Of a stretch of 64,000 nt of DNA, positions 46,972-58,900 are shown piece after piece. A program made the position numbers and the translations under genes. The notes below the pieces were generated by a model that saw only the letters and a list, made by a program, of their open reading frames with translations, did not search any database and was not told where the DNA came from. The stretch is from Macrotrachela quadricornifera (taxonomy: Eukaryota > Rotifera > Eurotatoria > Philodinida > Philodinidae). Position 1 is the first letter of the stretch. Each line of letters opens with the position of its first letter. The stretch is from NCBI GenBank assembly GCA_022393335.1, contig JAJEKB010021564.1:761313-825312 (forward strand). The letters are read 5' to 3'.

Positions 46972-47472
46972 GAGCCCATCCGCTTTTTCAAGTTTTTTTT
47001 TTGATTTTTTTGCTTTAAAACGCCGGTATGATTTAGAAAACATTTTCGATGAAAAAGAAAATTAAGTCCTTTCTATTGAAAGTCCCGAATTTTAAAGCAA
47101 TTTTTCGGAAGTTCTATAGTATATTTTTATATATAGAGAAAATATTAGAAAAAAGCATAGAACTTCTTCAGATGCTATTCTTTTCAGAATTTTTTTGTTG
47201 TCAGAAATATAAAACAAGTCTAGAAACATGTTTCTTGAGAAACAGTAGACTGGTCCTATTGAAAGTCTTGCGTGTTGAGTCATTTTCTCTGGATTCATGA
47301 ACCTGAGACTAAAAAAATCCAGTATAAGGAGGAAATGAAAAGAGCTGTTCAATTTATTTAAATGCTGGGTATCATCATGAAGTTTGACTTTAAAGAATTT
47401 GATCGATTGGAAAAGACATAGAAAAGGAGTTTTATTTGAATGTAAATGTCCTGATCTGTGTTGATCGAGACG
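46972..47472. other. Intergenic, no gene seen
   Basis: The overlapping plus and minus frames at 47049-47300 and 47092-47352 have no domain features. A phrase CCTATTGAAAGTC occurs twice (near 47071 and 47253). Nothing else supportable. Confidence 0.4.
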
Positions 47473-47989
47473 TCAAACTATATTGAACCATTGAGTAGCT
47501 AATCCGTTTGAATTCATGCATAGTTCAGATTCCTTGTATTGTACTTTAGTAAAAACGGGCATAAAGGAATATAAGTAAAGGCCTTTCTCATCTGTTATCC
47601 GAAGTTTGTCACTTCTAGCTTTCAGATATTTGTTCTTAACCTCTTCTACTTCATCTAATTCAAGAAAGAAGACATGAACACCAGAGATATTTTTATTGGA
47701 TCTTCTTGTTGTTGCAAGTTGTTGTTTTTGTGAGAACTCGTAGAAGTCTTTTGCATTTGGCATGAGAATGTTCTTGGAAAGTGTATTACGTCTGGTGATG
47801 AACTTCAGTGCTGCACCTATTCCGTCTCCAGCACCCTTGCCGTGATCTGTAGCTGTAAACGTCCAACAAGCGTCCAAATCGAAGTCGCTCTTGTGATCAA
47901 TCAGGCTCAAAATGCTGGCATTATTTTTAAAGTGGGCACATGCGCCATCACTAAACGAAAGAAGAGGTAAGCATGCACTAAATCCAAAG
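47473..47989 (-). pseudogene. Fragment of a transposon-type protein with HGKG motif
   Basis: On the minus strand an open frame runs from about 47989 to a stop at 47473. It begins LPLLSFSDGACAHFKNNASI, continues LSLIDHKSDFDLDACWTFTA then TDHGKGAGDGIGAALKF, and ends TQWFNIV. The pair 'F(S/T)DGA...(F/Y)KN' and 'W.F.AT.HGKG..DG.G...K' is a signature I know from uncharacterised, often multicopy metazoan proteins thought to be transposon-encoded, with the FSDGA aspartate in an RNase-H-like core. No start codon or upstream domain is visible, so this is a 3' fragment. I do not name the superfamily. Confidence 0.6.
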
Positions 47990-48059
47990 CCAAAGCCAAA
48001 CTATATGGGAGGTTAGGTTTGAGTTTGAGTTTAATATTAAGACTAATGGAATAAATCTC

Positions 48060-48480
48060 TTCACTGTAGTCAGGGTCTTCAAGTCCTATCCTATACTGTA
48101 GGGTTAGCTTTAAATCCTCAAGTCCTATATTGTGGGGGTTAGGGATGCAACGGTGGTAAGAACCGGTCCATCAGTAACCGTTCCAATGGTCATCAGTATG
48201 TGTTACACAAGTCATCACCTTAAGTACTATATTTTTCGGGTACCCTTCGGTCCTCAACAACTATATATTAGGGGTACTCTTGGGTTCTCACCTGCTATGT
48301 CTTACAGGTACCCTTTGGGTCTCAAGTGCACCCCAAAAAAAAGGTGTTTTACGAAACCCAAAAAGGATCTTAAGTTAGGTACAACTTCGGAACCATGTTT
48401 TTGGTTCCGTACAAAAAAAGTTATGTATGAAACCTTTTCTGAACAAGCCGAAGCAAGGTTTCGTACAATGAGTTTCGTAC
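48060..48480. repeat. Decayed short repeats, TCAAGTCCTATA and GGTACCCTT types
   Basis: TTCAAGTCCTATCCTATACT and CTCAAGTCCTATATTGTGGG lie about 50 bp apart; then GGTACCCTTCGGTCCTCA, GGTACTCTTGGGTTCTCA and GGTACCCTTTGGGTCTCA follow at a period of about 40 bp. Past 48340, GGTGTTTTACGAAACCCAAA starts a segment that recurs at 54125. The 120-residue frame at 48132-48494 is a product of these repeats. Confidence 0.55.
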
Positions 48481-48714
48481 TGAATCTAAATTAGAAACTA
48501 AAACTAAAGTTATGCACAGGTGCTGCCGTACCACAGCTTGACTATATATTTAAGCTTTTAACCGTCGCCAACGTATATAGACATGTGCAGAAGTATTTAT
48601 ACGTCGCCTACAGTTAAAGCATTAAGCTAAACGCTTGTATGTATCGACTACCACAGCCAACCTTTAAAGAAAACAAATTAAACTTAACTTTTCTGTAAAC
48701 AGAAACTCTCCCGG

Positions 48715-49200
48715 TGACTTGGATCTTATGATTAGTCTATAATAGAAAAGTAAATATATAACTAGTATATTTTATAAGATCAAACTTACCCTCACTTTGA
48801 TATTCAAGTCAATCTAAAATATTAATACAAATATATTTATTTTATTTCATGAAATTAAATTTAGTCGATGAGATTGTTATTTGAAGCAACATATAACAAG
48901 TAAATAAATACATTCAGTTCTTTTGAGAAAATTACACTTACTTTATCATTTCGATATTCGAGTGAATCTTAAATAGAGATATAAATTGGTTTATTTTATT
49001 TAATAGAATCAATCTTCTGATCTTGATATTGAATCAATTTATAATGAGAGAAGTCAATGTATGTTATTTTTAATAATAAAGCTTACCTAATCGATGTTTG
49101 GATAAATTCATAACAGAAAAAGGATTAATTTAAACTATAGAATCAAACTTACGCGTGATCTTGTTTTGTTGGCTAATCTATAACACGGAATTCATCGGAA
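48715..49200. repeat. Very decayed tandem repeat
   Basis: Five diverged copies of a phrase such as AAACTTACCCTCACTTTGAT followed by ATTCAAGTCAATCTAAAAT occur near 48785, 48936, 49010, 49085 and 49148, at uneven spacing of 65-150 bp. No coding potential. Confidence 0.5.
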
Positions 49201-49332
49201 AAAACATATTTTGCTTTAGAAAATGATACTTATAGATCAAGTCATCCAATCTACAGCAACCAAAACTTAATTAAGAGAATTAATTAATTGAGATAAGCAT
49301 TTATGTATCAAGATTTTTACCTATTCAATTGT

Positions 49333-50404
49333 TTTGAGCAATGAAGATGGATGCTCAGGGAAAGCGAAAATTGGTCGAACGAAAAAAGATAGAACAAGAA
49401 TTAGCCGTCGATAATTGGTCGCTACGAAAATTGGTTGATATAAATATTAGTCGACAAACTTATAACGAGAATACGAAACTAACAATAATTATGTTAATGA
49501 AAGACAGTTAAACAAAACAAATTATTGAATAAATATTAGCAAGATAGATACAAAAAAATAATAAAATAAATACGAATTTAAAAGTGATGCAAAATATGTA
49601 TAAATTCTTATAAACGTTCTGATTTCTTAATATGTTTAAAGTTTGGAATACGTGCTACAGCATTATTTGATAAATTCATTAAACAATTATCAATAACAGT
49701 TTGTGTATATTCATTATAATTAATAGCATGATCACGAATTTTTTCTTCAAATATTCTAATTTCACTTGAAACAGCATTTACAAGATGTTTATGATTATTA
49801 GTTTCATGTAATATAATAGTACTAAGAGAATTAAAATGAACTCGACCTTTGCATTTAAGTGATCGTGTAGATTCGCATTTCCAATAAATTTTTTCATCAA
49901 TTGTTTTGTCGATAGTATAGCTGAAGCCATTAGAGAGTAATAAGGGTTTGTTTCTTTGACTTTTGCTTAATACAAATGTTGACATTTTAGCAAAAAGAAA
50001 GGTAAAATATTATAATGTTTTGTGTTATATAACCTACTAATCTAATCAGAAAGAAATTAAGCTTATAATAGAAGGCCTTATTAAGAGAATATATTTTTCT
50101 TTCAAGTAATTAAGATCCTATATTGATTAATATAGATCGGAAAAAAAGAATCCGTAATTTAAGATAATATAGAGAATTTGCTTTTTACCACTTTTGTCAC
50201 TTTTTTTATCATTATTTGATTTATTCGTCTCTCTAAAAGTTTCGCTTTCAAATATTTTTTTTCAATTAGTCATGAATGTGTCGACTATTTTTCATATCAA
50301 CCAATTTTCGTAGTGACTAATTTTCGTAGCGACCAATTATCGGCGGCTAATTTTCGTTCTATCTTTTTCCGTTCGACCAATTTTCGTAGACCCGATTGCT
50401 CAAA
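49333..50404. mobile_element. Long-TIR element carrying a FLYWCH ORF
   Basis: The inverted arms 49333-49452 and 50278-50404 share CGAAAATTGGTCGAACG, AAAAAGATAGAAC, GATAATTGGTCGCTACGAAA and GGTTGATAT. Both outer tips read TTTGAGCAAT. The arms of about 110 bp contain repeated CGAAAATTGGTCG-like words. Long TIRs plus an internal FLYWCH domain suggest a Mutator-like (MULE) non-autonomous derivative. I see no 9-bp target duplication. Size about 1.07 kb. Confidence 0.8.
49608..49985 (-). CDS. FLYWCH zinc-finger protein, transposase N-terminus
   Basis: A 125-residue frame. Residues 5-67 form a FLYWCH finger: KSQRNKPLLLSNGFSYTID, then IYWKC (Cys37), LKCKGRV (Cys45), ETNNHKH (His65, His67). After it comes a helical stretch ending ARIPNFKHIKKSERL, the usual linker between the FLYWCH finger and the MULE transposase domain in bdelloid proteins. 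The transposase domain itself is missing, so the protein is truncated. FLYWCH fingers bind DNA and are also found in regulators. The frame is intact and could still make a small DNA-binding protein. It lies inside a TIR element (49333-50404), which argues for transposon origin. Unlike the seven host genes in this window, it has no splice acceptor close before its ATG. Confidence 0.82.
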   Translation of the reverse strand: MSTFVLSKSQRNKPLLLSNGFSYTIDKTIDEKIYWKCESTRSLKCKGRVHFNSLSTIILHETNNHKHLVNAVSSEIRIFEEKIRDHAINYNEYTQTVIDNCLMNLSNNAVARIPNFKHIKKSERL

Positions 50405-50534
50405 GTATACGAATACTTGTAGAAAGACACTTATTCTTGAAGTAAATTTAATTGACTGTCATACTATAACTGAGTTACCTATATATATATATAGTAAGGC
50501 CGCAAAACAAAACAGTGAATGAGTAGTGGACATG

Positions 50535-51960
50535 TAGGTTCGGTGCAGATCTATGAAGGGCTTCGTAAAAGTTTAACCATACCTTTAGATACGTTGCAGA
50601 ACTACGAAAAGGTCTCGTAGAAAGTGTATCGAATCTCTAGTTGAACCATGGTACTACGGAAATTTTCGTGAAAAGTGTACGAAATCTTTAGATCAGCCTC
50701 GGAACTATTAAGAGTTTCGTAGAGATACACAAACACTAGAAAATTCATGGAAAATTCAATAGTTTCGCTAAGAAACATACGGAACCATTCGATCATCTAC
50801 AGAGCTATAAAGGATTTGGTAGAGAATCTAGCAAACCTTTAGTTAAACTACGAAACTATGAAGAATTTTAAAGGGAGTATAAGAAATCTTTGAACGACCC
50901 ATCAAACTACCAAATATTTCGTAGATAATGCATGCAATCTTCTGATGAATTACAGAGTAGGGTTTTGTAAATAATATTCCAAACTTTTGGAATACTTGCA
51001 GAACCATCAAGGGTTTCACATAAAATATACGGAACCTTTGGATGATCTCCGAAATTATCAGAAATTTTGGATAAAGTGTACAGAAGTTTCCAAGACTTTG
51101 CGAAACTGTCAGCAGTTTTGAGTATGCTGCAAGAGATCATTTGAACGACTTTGAAAATATCAATGATTTTGTATATCTTACGAAGCCATTGACAGTTTTA
51201 TACAATGTATGCTGGACCTTTTGATGTTTTACAAAACCTTTGATAGATTCCTATAAGATATACGAAACCTTTAAATGCCACACGGAACTATCAACGATTT
51301 TGCCTAAAAGATGCGATATCATTGAAAGTTCAATACACGATGCACAGAACTCCTACAGAGTTTCGTAGGAAAACTTCGAACCCTCTTCAATTTTCGGAAC
51401 TTAAAAAGATTTTGTGTGAAAATTACAAAACGATTTTCATGCCACTGAAGTTAAAATGGTTTCATAAAACAGTATCAAACCTTCAAAGTTCGGCAGAACA
51501 CCCTCTTTTTCAGAGTATGCAAAAACTTCAGGAACATACGAAGTTATTAGCAATTCCATATACAGTGTATGAAACGTTTCCAAAGTCTACGAAAACAATA
51601 GCAGATGCAGTATAACACATATCGAATCTTCGGAAAATCTACGAAACAGATAGTAATTTTGTATAAACTATTCAGAGCTGTTAATAGCTTCGTCTAATGT
51701 GTATTAAATCTTCAAAAGGTCTACAGAACTGTCACTAGTTTCGTATGAAAAATAGAGATTATCAGTGGCTTTGTACATAACATATGGAACCTTGCAAATG
51801 TTTGCGGAACTGTGAGTAGTTTTGTATAATAAATAGAAAACCTGTAGGAAGGTTTTTTCGAAAACTGCGAAACCCTGCTGAATTTGCTGAACTTAAAATG
51901 GTTTTCTGTAGTAACTACCGAGCTATTGTGATTCTCCTGAACCTAAAATGATTCAATGCA
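50535..51960. repeat. Degenerate minisatellite, about 52-bp unit
   Basis: More than 20 diverged copies of a unit with the order GAACTAC.AAG..TTTCGTA, then GAAA.TGTACGAAACCTTTA, then GATGATCT. Copy starts are near 50596, 50649, 50701, 50793, 50851, 50904, 50998, 51050, 51102 and 51153. The frames at 50602-50796, 50907-51140 and 51322-51615 are by-products. The array stops about 350 bp before the MFS gene. Confidence 0.8.
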
Positions 51961-52311
51961 AGAATACTGAACTTTTGGAGTTCGATAAAATACATTTTTT
52001 TTTAGAGTGAATCAAATTCAAGGAAATCTTTCTTTTTTATATCATGGCTAAAACATCGAGATCCTATAAGGACTTGCATAGAGAACTCTCATAAACTCTT
52101 GGCTGGCTTGAACGAGCACATGTTTCCTTCTTACCATAAGGGAGAGCATTTTTCCTCAAATCTGATTGATAGAAAGAATACTTTTACTTGATCTCTATCG
52201 ATTTCGAAAGATTTCAGATAATTTCAAGTTGATTTCAGTTATCGAAATCAGCTTGTTCTACTTTGATAAAGGTAGGAAAACATATTTGAAAATTTAAAAT
52301 TATAATTATAG

Positions 52312-53883
52312 ATGACCTCAAAGGACGAGAAGTCCAGTGATCATCGACCAATAGCAAGCCCCAAGATCGATTTACAAGATGAAAGTGCCCGCAGTATTAA
52401 CAACAATGAAAATAACAAAATATGCTCATCCACCGTTTCTCAATTGTCAGCACCTTTGGAAAATTGTTCTATGCAAACACCGCTATCTGTTACAATCGAA
52501 GACATATCTATTTACGATGTGTGGACTACTCTACGACGTAACTGTATACTTTGGGTTGTTTCGATGCTTGTTTTTCTAGCTACATTTAGTGACGTTATAT
52601 ATTTGCCTACTCTCGACGAAATTAGAGATCATTTGAATACGTCCAATACACTCATTGTCACGAGTGTGTCGATCTTCGCGGTCACACAAGGCGTATGCAG
52701 TCTTCTTTGGGGATCGATAGCAGACAGATTTGGTCGAAAGACTTCGATGATTATAGCGCTCACCATTTTCCTGCTCGCGACAGTGGGATGTTCATTTAGT
52801 CCCAACATTATTGTTCTCATTGTGTCTCGCGCCATAGAAGGTGGTGCCATATCAGCAATGATGGTGATCGGTCAGAGCGTAGTGGCTGATATTTATCCGG
52901 AGGGGAGCCGAGGATCGGCATTGGGAGTCTTTTTTCTGTGTTTTAACCTGGGTGAAACAATGGGTCCTGCCGTCGGTGGTTTGCTGTCAAATGCGTTTGG
53001 ATGGCATAGTGTTTTCATCTGTTTGATAATCTACTCATTGATTGCCATAATCGCGATGTCTGTCCTAGTACCCGAAACTCATCAATACTTTGTTAAAGAG
53101 CACTTTCATAAAGTGAACCCTAAGAAGCACATAAATGATGCTACGCCCAACGAATTACTTCCATTTGAAAATCCTTGGTACATACTCACTTATTTACTTG
53201 ATATGAGAATAGCTCCTTACATCGCTCTATCGACGACGGCATTAGTCTCTCTATTAACTTCAACTACTCTCTTTTCTACTTATCTTACGCAACCCGTCTA
53301 TGGTTATACAGAAGCAATTATTGGTTTGCTATTTGTACCTGCCGGAGTAGCTCTGCTTATAGGCAGCCTTTTTGGGGGATGGGTGTCAGATAAAGCTAAC
53401 GAACGTTATGGTCATAAGAGTTGTCCCGAAGGACGTCTTGTACCGATGCTGATTTTATCTATTCTTATTCCAGTTGGATTAATTATTTATGGATGGACAT
53501 TTCAATACAAACTTCATGTGGCTGGGCCAATTTTTGGTCAAGTATTGCTCAGCTTTGGTCAATCGATTCTCGAACCAGGTATATCGGCTTATCTGACAAT
53601 CACGAAGCAGGAAAAAGCAGCAGCAGTGTCGGCTGCCAATAGTTTTTGCAACTTCAGCGTGTCGGGTATCATTGTAACTGTTGCCGTTCCTCTCCAGAAT
53701 GCAATGGGCACGGGATTCTTTTTTTCTCTCTTGGGTGGCATCAATGCTGTTGCTATTGTAGTAGCTAGTATACAAGTCTACAAATGCACAAGACCGACAA
53801 GCTACGTAGATGAACAAAAAAATGACATGACACTTGGGTTAGAGGAAATCCCTCTATTACAACACAATATCTCCGAGTCATAG
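52312..53883 (+). CDS. MFS transporter, DHA1 drug/H+ antiporter type
   Basis: A 523-residue protein with a polar N-tail of about 75 residues and twelve predicted membrane helices. DHA1 marks: motif A GSIADRFGRKTS at 134-145 between TM2 and TM3, SRAIEGG at 172-178, and antiporter motif C GETMGPAVGGLL at 214-225. The phrase DIYPEGSRGSALG between TM4 and TM5 is typical of fungal multidrug/polyamine MFS proteins. The likely role is proton-coupled export of small organic compounds; the substrate is unknown. One coding exon. The acceptor TAATTATAG abuts the ATG directly, and a donor GTAGGAAA at 52272 would give a 40-nt 5'UTR intron. AATAAA lies at 54038-54043. GC is visibly higher than in the F-box gene. 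A fungal or bacterial donor is plausible but untested. Confidence 0.93.
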   Translation: MTSKDEKSSDHRPIASPKIDLQDESARSINNNENNKICSSTVSQLSAPLENCSMQTPLSVTIEDISIYDVWTTLRRNCILWVVSMLVFLATFSDVIYLPTLDEIRDHLNTSNTLIVTSVSIFAVTQGVCSLLWGSIADRFGRKTSMIIALTIFLLATVGCSFSPNIIVLIVSRAIEGGAISAMMVIGQSVVADIYPEGSRGSALGVFFLCFNLGETMGPAVGGLLSNAFGWHSVFICLIIYSLIAIIAMSVLVPETHQYFVKEHFHKVNPKKHINDATPNELLPFENPWYILTYLLDMRIAPYIALSTTALVSLLTSTTLFSTYLTQPVYGYTEAIIGLLFVPAGVALLIGSLFGGWVSDKANERYGHKSCPEGRLVPMLILSILIPVGLIIYGWTFQYKLHVAGPIFGQVLLSFGQSILEPGISAYLTITKQEKAAAVSAANSFCNFSVSGIIVTVAVPLQNAMGTGFFFSLLGGINAVAIVVASIQVYKCTRPTSYVDEQKNDMTLGLEEIPLLQHNISES

Positions 53884-55920
53884 ATGTATCGTATCAAATG
53901 ACAAATATCATGATAGCTGCTCATCTTGATAAAAGTAGCGCTTGTTGCTACGAAATAGTTAACCTTCAAGTGGATCGATTATATTTATGTTTGTTATCTC
54001 ACTTTTTAAAATCATTATTAGATACATACATAATTAGAATAAACCTGAATCTGCAGAAACTGACGTGTATGTAAGAGTAAAAGGTAGAAATGAAAGGAAT
54101 CAGAATATTTTACTATTTGTTTTACACTCGAAAAGAAAAAGGTATTTTACGAAACCCAAAAAGGAACTGAGCGCGAACACACGCTCCGAATCTTGTTTGA
54201 ATACGCAAAACGAAAGTTTGATGTGAAATTTCTTCTTGATGAATAGAAAAAATGGTTTCGAACACAAGGTTCGGTCCGAAACATTTACCGTGAAAAGACT
54301 AAAAGGTTCAGTGCAAAACCTTTCCAGAACGATGTCCAAAAGGTTTTGTACAAATAGTTTCGCATGATTCTCATGTAAAATTTTTTATACAAAAAAATTA
54401 CTATTAAGTACTTTCTATAGTTCTTTGTAAAGTGAAGAGAGTGCTTAGAAGTGAATTTTTTTAAGTAACTATTAGTATACTTATACTAAAAAAGTACTTA
54501 TTATTATTACAAAAAGCATTTATTTACATAATTACACTTACCAATACAGGATAGTTTTGCTCACAAGTAGCACTCGCCGCTTCAACTCGCTTAGTCCTCG
54601 ACTGAATAGTTGAATTTATTTACATGTCATATTCTTTTATTTCTCTTAGATAACTGATGGTAATATGAGATGTAACTGAATATACGTGTTACAATACTAT
54701 AATCCTAATCTGTAATAGTATTATAGTTAATTTATAGTTTTAATTATTCTCACAAATAAAATCACTATTTCCTTGACTGCTTGTGGAGCTAAGCATTTTC
54801 GAAAAGAGTGCCGTAGAATTATCTGTTGTGCAGCACAATGGTTAGAAAAATGTATTTATTTATTTCATGGTTAATAATATAAGCATAGATTAATATTTTA
54901 AAGAAAAACTATCAAGAAAAACAAATAATACCTGTACTCATCTGTGTCATATTATTACGTGTTTTTGTGACATAAATAATAGTCGATCATGCAGTGACAA
55001 TAGTGTAGAATATATTACTTTTAACTGTTAGTTATGACTTTCCATCCGACAATAAAGAAGCAAACATGATTTATTTCATATGATCATTCCTTCAGTCGAG
55101 GAAATAAAAAACAATGGACATAAAAATATATTTAAACTTATTTCAGTAAGAATTAAAAACAATATATGCACATTAAAGATAAAACCGATTCTAAAAAGAA
55201 TCAAGGGAGAAAAGTGGACTTCTTGTAATTCTCTGTACTTCGGAAGTACAGAAGTCTGCTTTTCCCCCCTTGGACTATATTTGATGGACTCGTGGACTGC
55301 CTCTTAAGAAAAAAAAAACACAAGGTCACTCGTTTTCTCCTTAGAGTCATTCTATGCAAGAGTGATATCGTGCAAAGATGATATCATACAAATTTAACAC
55401 TACGTGATGTCGGTGTGGTCTCAGTATATTGATCCTTAGATTTTTTTGGCACCAGTCGATTTTTACGAAATTCAAAAATATTTTGGTCTGAACTGCTTTG
55501 AAAATTACTGACTGGTTACAACTCTTTTATAAAATACATCAAATTTTCTTAGATTCGTAGTAGGAAAAAATAAGTCAGCTTGATCACAGTGTCAAAAAAT
55601 GGATGATTTCCTAAGTCTTTTGAAACTTCTACGTACATGGCATTTTTTTTTTATCATAAAGCGTGAATTCAAGGAACAAATAATTTGGTTTATAGGAGTG
55701 TGAAAATTCCAGTGCGATTGTAGTTGAAAACAGAACAGGATACTCGCCTCAATGAGATGTGAGGATAGAACGATGAATATGTATGTTTTATTATAATTAT
55801 ATGAGAATAAGCAAAAAGTAATTATTTGCAAAGTAAAATTAATATAAAGCTTTTCTATAAATTTGTATTAACATGATAATAGAAAAGGTCATTATTCAAA
55901 GCATTTATATATGGATGAAG
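53884..55920. other. Intergenic with small repeats
   Basis: Gap between the convergent MFS gene and the membrane-protein gene. 54125-54360 repeats the GTATTTTACGAAACCCAAAA segment seen near 48342, with further decayed TTTCG.A.AAGGTT words. 55199-55307 is a hairpin plus element end, listed separately. Short frames at 54100-54339, 55080-55307 and 55592-55831 show no domain. Confidence 0.45.
55199..55307. repeat. Hairpin and solo end of the TTAA element
   Basis: AAGGGAGAAAAGTGGACTTC pairs with its inverted partner GAAGTCTGCTTTTCCCCCCT round CTGTACTTCGGAAGTACAG. Right after it, GATGGACTCGTGGACTGCCT ends in CTTAA at 55307; this resembles the right end of the intronic palindrome at 36757-36779, including the TTAA. 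It may be a deleted relative. Confidence 0.55.
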
Positions 55921-58900
55921 TTATAGGTATGTGTTATTGATATCTAAAGATTGTTGTATTACAGAGTTGACTGTTGTAGAAGGTGACAATGAATTATTCT
56001 TATTAGTTTTATTTGATTTTTTGTGATTGTAAAAATGAAGTAGTGCATGACTAAGAGGTATAATAAAAAGTTTAAAAATAAGAATACCAACACCGAATAA
56101 TTCAATAATAAGTGTAGAAAAGAGTAATGTGTGAAAGGCGAGTTCAGGTTTATGAATAATAGGCTGCTGAATATTTTGTAAGAAAAATGGTTGTTCACTT
56201 AATGTAATTGATATTATCGTACGTTCAGCAATATATCGAAGATAATGTCCATCTTGTTCATAGATCAATTCATCCGTAAGTGAATGTTCAACAAAAGTAG
56301 GAGACCATCGACCATTATAATAAGTATTACTATCAACTTCTAACGGTTTAGTTACATTAATAACTTTAATAAGTACAATATCTAAGGTAGTTGTACGTGA
56401 TAATGTTTCATTGATTGTTGTAAATAATTGACACATATTAAATGATTGTAATGTATTTACATCATTAATATAACCCGGTCCATAAAGACAAATTCGCATT
56501 CCACCAATAAAATATGGTCCAGTTATATTAATTTGTACATTTGTATAATGATCTGGTAATAAAAAACTTACAGAACGTACAGAATTATCAGATTGAAGTC
56601 TACATGAAATTTTTGATAAATGCAGATAACCAACTCCAGGTCTATTTTGTTGAATAGTAATATCCGAACAATCAACTTTTGTATTTAATAGATCTACAAT
56701 CATTGTAAATGATTGATTATCAAGCATTTCAAAAATATTCCATTGATTACCATCCAATTGAGGAAGAGGTAATTGTAATGAACTTTCAAATAAATTATTA
56801 CGTACAGTATTATCACACGAAATATCTGATATTCCTGATATTTCCATTGGATAGAGTTTTAAAAATTTTGATGCAAACAAAAATGTAAAAATAAATAATA
56901 AAATAATAGCAAATGAGAATAAACCACCTATCCATTTTTCACCTTCATTTATAATATCAATTCTTTTTAAAAATTGTTTAGCTATAGTTCGATGTGATTG
57001 AACTTTTGGACAACTACAAATCTTTGGTAATGTCATTAGGAACCAAACAATACAACATAATATAGTGACAATTATTGTCCAAAATAAAGGTGATATAATA
57101 ATACAACGATTTGAACGACCAATAGTAAAAATATTCTGCATTAAAATATCATCATAATTATTCATGTCAGATGTGTCTGGATAAGAAAATGTTTGTATAT
57201 AAGATGGATAAGTATCTAGTAAAATATCGCCAATTGAACCAAGAGGACAATAAGAATTAGATAAACATGGTTCACATTTAGTGCATGGTTGAGTGCCGGC
57301 ATTTTTCGTTTGAGGAGGACATATAATACATGGTCCAAAATCCGATTTATTCTTATATGTACCAGCAATACATGGTGACGAATCGAATACAGCAAGATGA
57401 TACATTTCAAAAACATTCGATATGGAATAAAAACCAGGCGATTGAGATGGAATGACTAGAACTACATGTTGATCAGTAAATACGAATAAATTACCTGATC
57501 GAGAAAATATTTGAAGGAATAGAGGTAGAGATGGCAATATTATATTTTGTTGGCTATTGGGAAAGACAAAGAGTGGATTTTCGAATGAATTATCTATATT
57601 AAATATCCATATTTCAGATTGAGACCATGGTCGATTTCGAACTGAAAGAACAACAATGGCTACTGTTCTATCATCAATCCATGATACAGAACGACCAAAA
57701 CCAGTATAATATAAAGAAACATTATCATTACGTCTGATACTAAGCATCTCGTTTGACGAACAGTTTTTAGTTATGTTAATATTCAATAGAATGACTGTAT
57801 TTGATATTGGTAAGCCTATAATAGCTATGTTACCTGTAGGATTCAAACTGACAGACATGTCATTATCACGATTGTAAGGAAGTGATCGAACTGTTGATTG
57901 ACGAAAACCATTGCTGATGTCTTTGAAACATACAAATTTCAGTGGATGAAATAGGATAAGAAGCGCTTGATGCATTGATAAACGCTTTTGGTTGACAATG
58001 ACATGAAATCCAATCAGAATTCCATATGTATCGGTAATATCGACAGCATTTGTACGAAAAGGTACATATGGCAAAGATGCACTCATATTTATTGACCCAA
58101 TCACATTAAAATTACTAACATTAATTGATGTTATAAATGAATCAGCAAATAATAATATAAAGTTTTGTGATGGATGAACTTTGAGAAATATGTATTCCTG
58201 ATGTATACCATATGAAATAATTGTTTGATTAATAATAAGTTCATAGTCTAAGAAAAATTCATTAGAAAGATTTTTTTATGAATAGAAGTATAAAACAGCT
58301 GTGTTGCACAATTCATGAGAGGGTATGCCATTTATTTACTAAGGATTTATTGAGACTATATAGCTGTATTAGTATGTCAGCGCACCCTCACTCTTGTCCT
58401 TTATCCCCCGCACTCGCCCTCACCCTCAATAGGAGTTATGTGAAATTTATTTTAAGATATATGGGGATTTATTAAAAAATCCGAATAAATCCCAAAAAAA
58501 TAGATCCCGATATCTGCTGGGTACAGAAGACTCTGTGGCGGTGCTCATAGAAAATGATCCAGAAAGTTTCAAATTGTTTCCAGAGATATTCTATCAGAGC
58601 ATGAATACAATCGATATGATTAGATTTTCTTTCCCTCTTTCTCTGTTTGTTCTTTTTGGATATTGTCGCTTCAATATCCCTTTAGAACCGTAATGGTCAG
58701 AGGGTTTTTTAGGCAATACATATATAGTCAATTTTTTTCAGAATGAAAGATTGCTTTGTATACAAATCAAGATAAAAAGTTTTTTTTTCAAATACATACT
58801 ACAATCTGGTTTATTGATGTGAAAATACATGAGATAGACATTTTGAGTCTCCATTTCTTCACCCACTAAGATAAATCTGTGACGTTCGGGAGATGTTATA

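Noticed and set aside
50602..51615. ORFs of 64, 77 and 97 residues in the 50.5-52 kb region
   Set aside because: They lie in a decayed tandem array of about 52-bp units on both strands and carry only repeat-derived peptides.
55921..58104. Stand-alone 727-residue protein starting at a GTG
   Set aside because: The frame is open upstream to an acceptor at 58247, and a phase-matched first exon with a signal peptide lies at 58800-59166, so the two form one gene.
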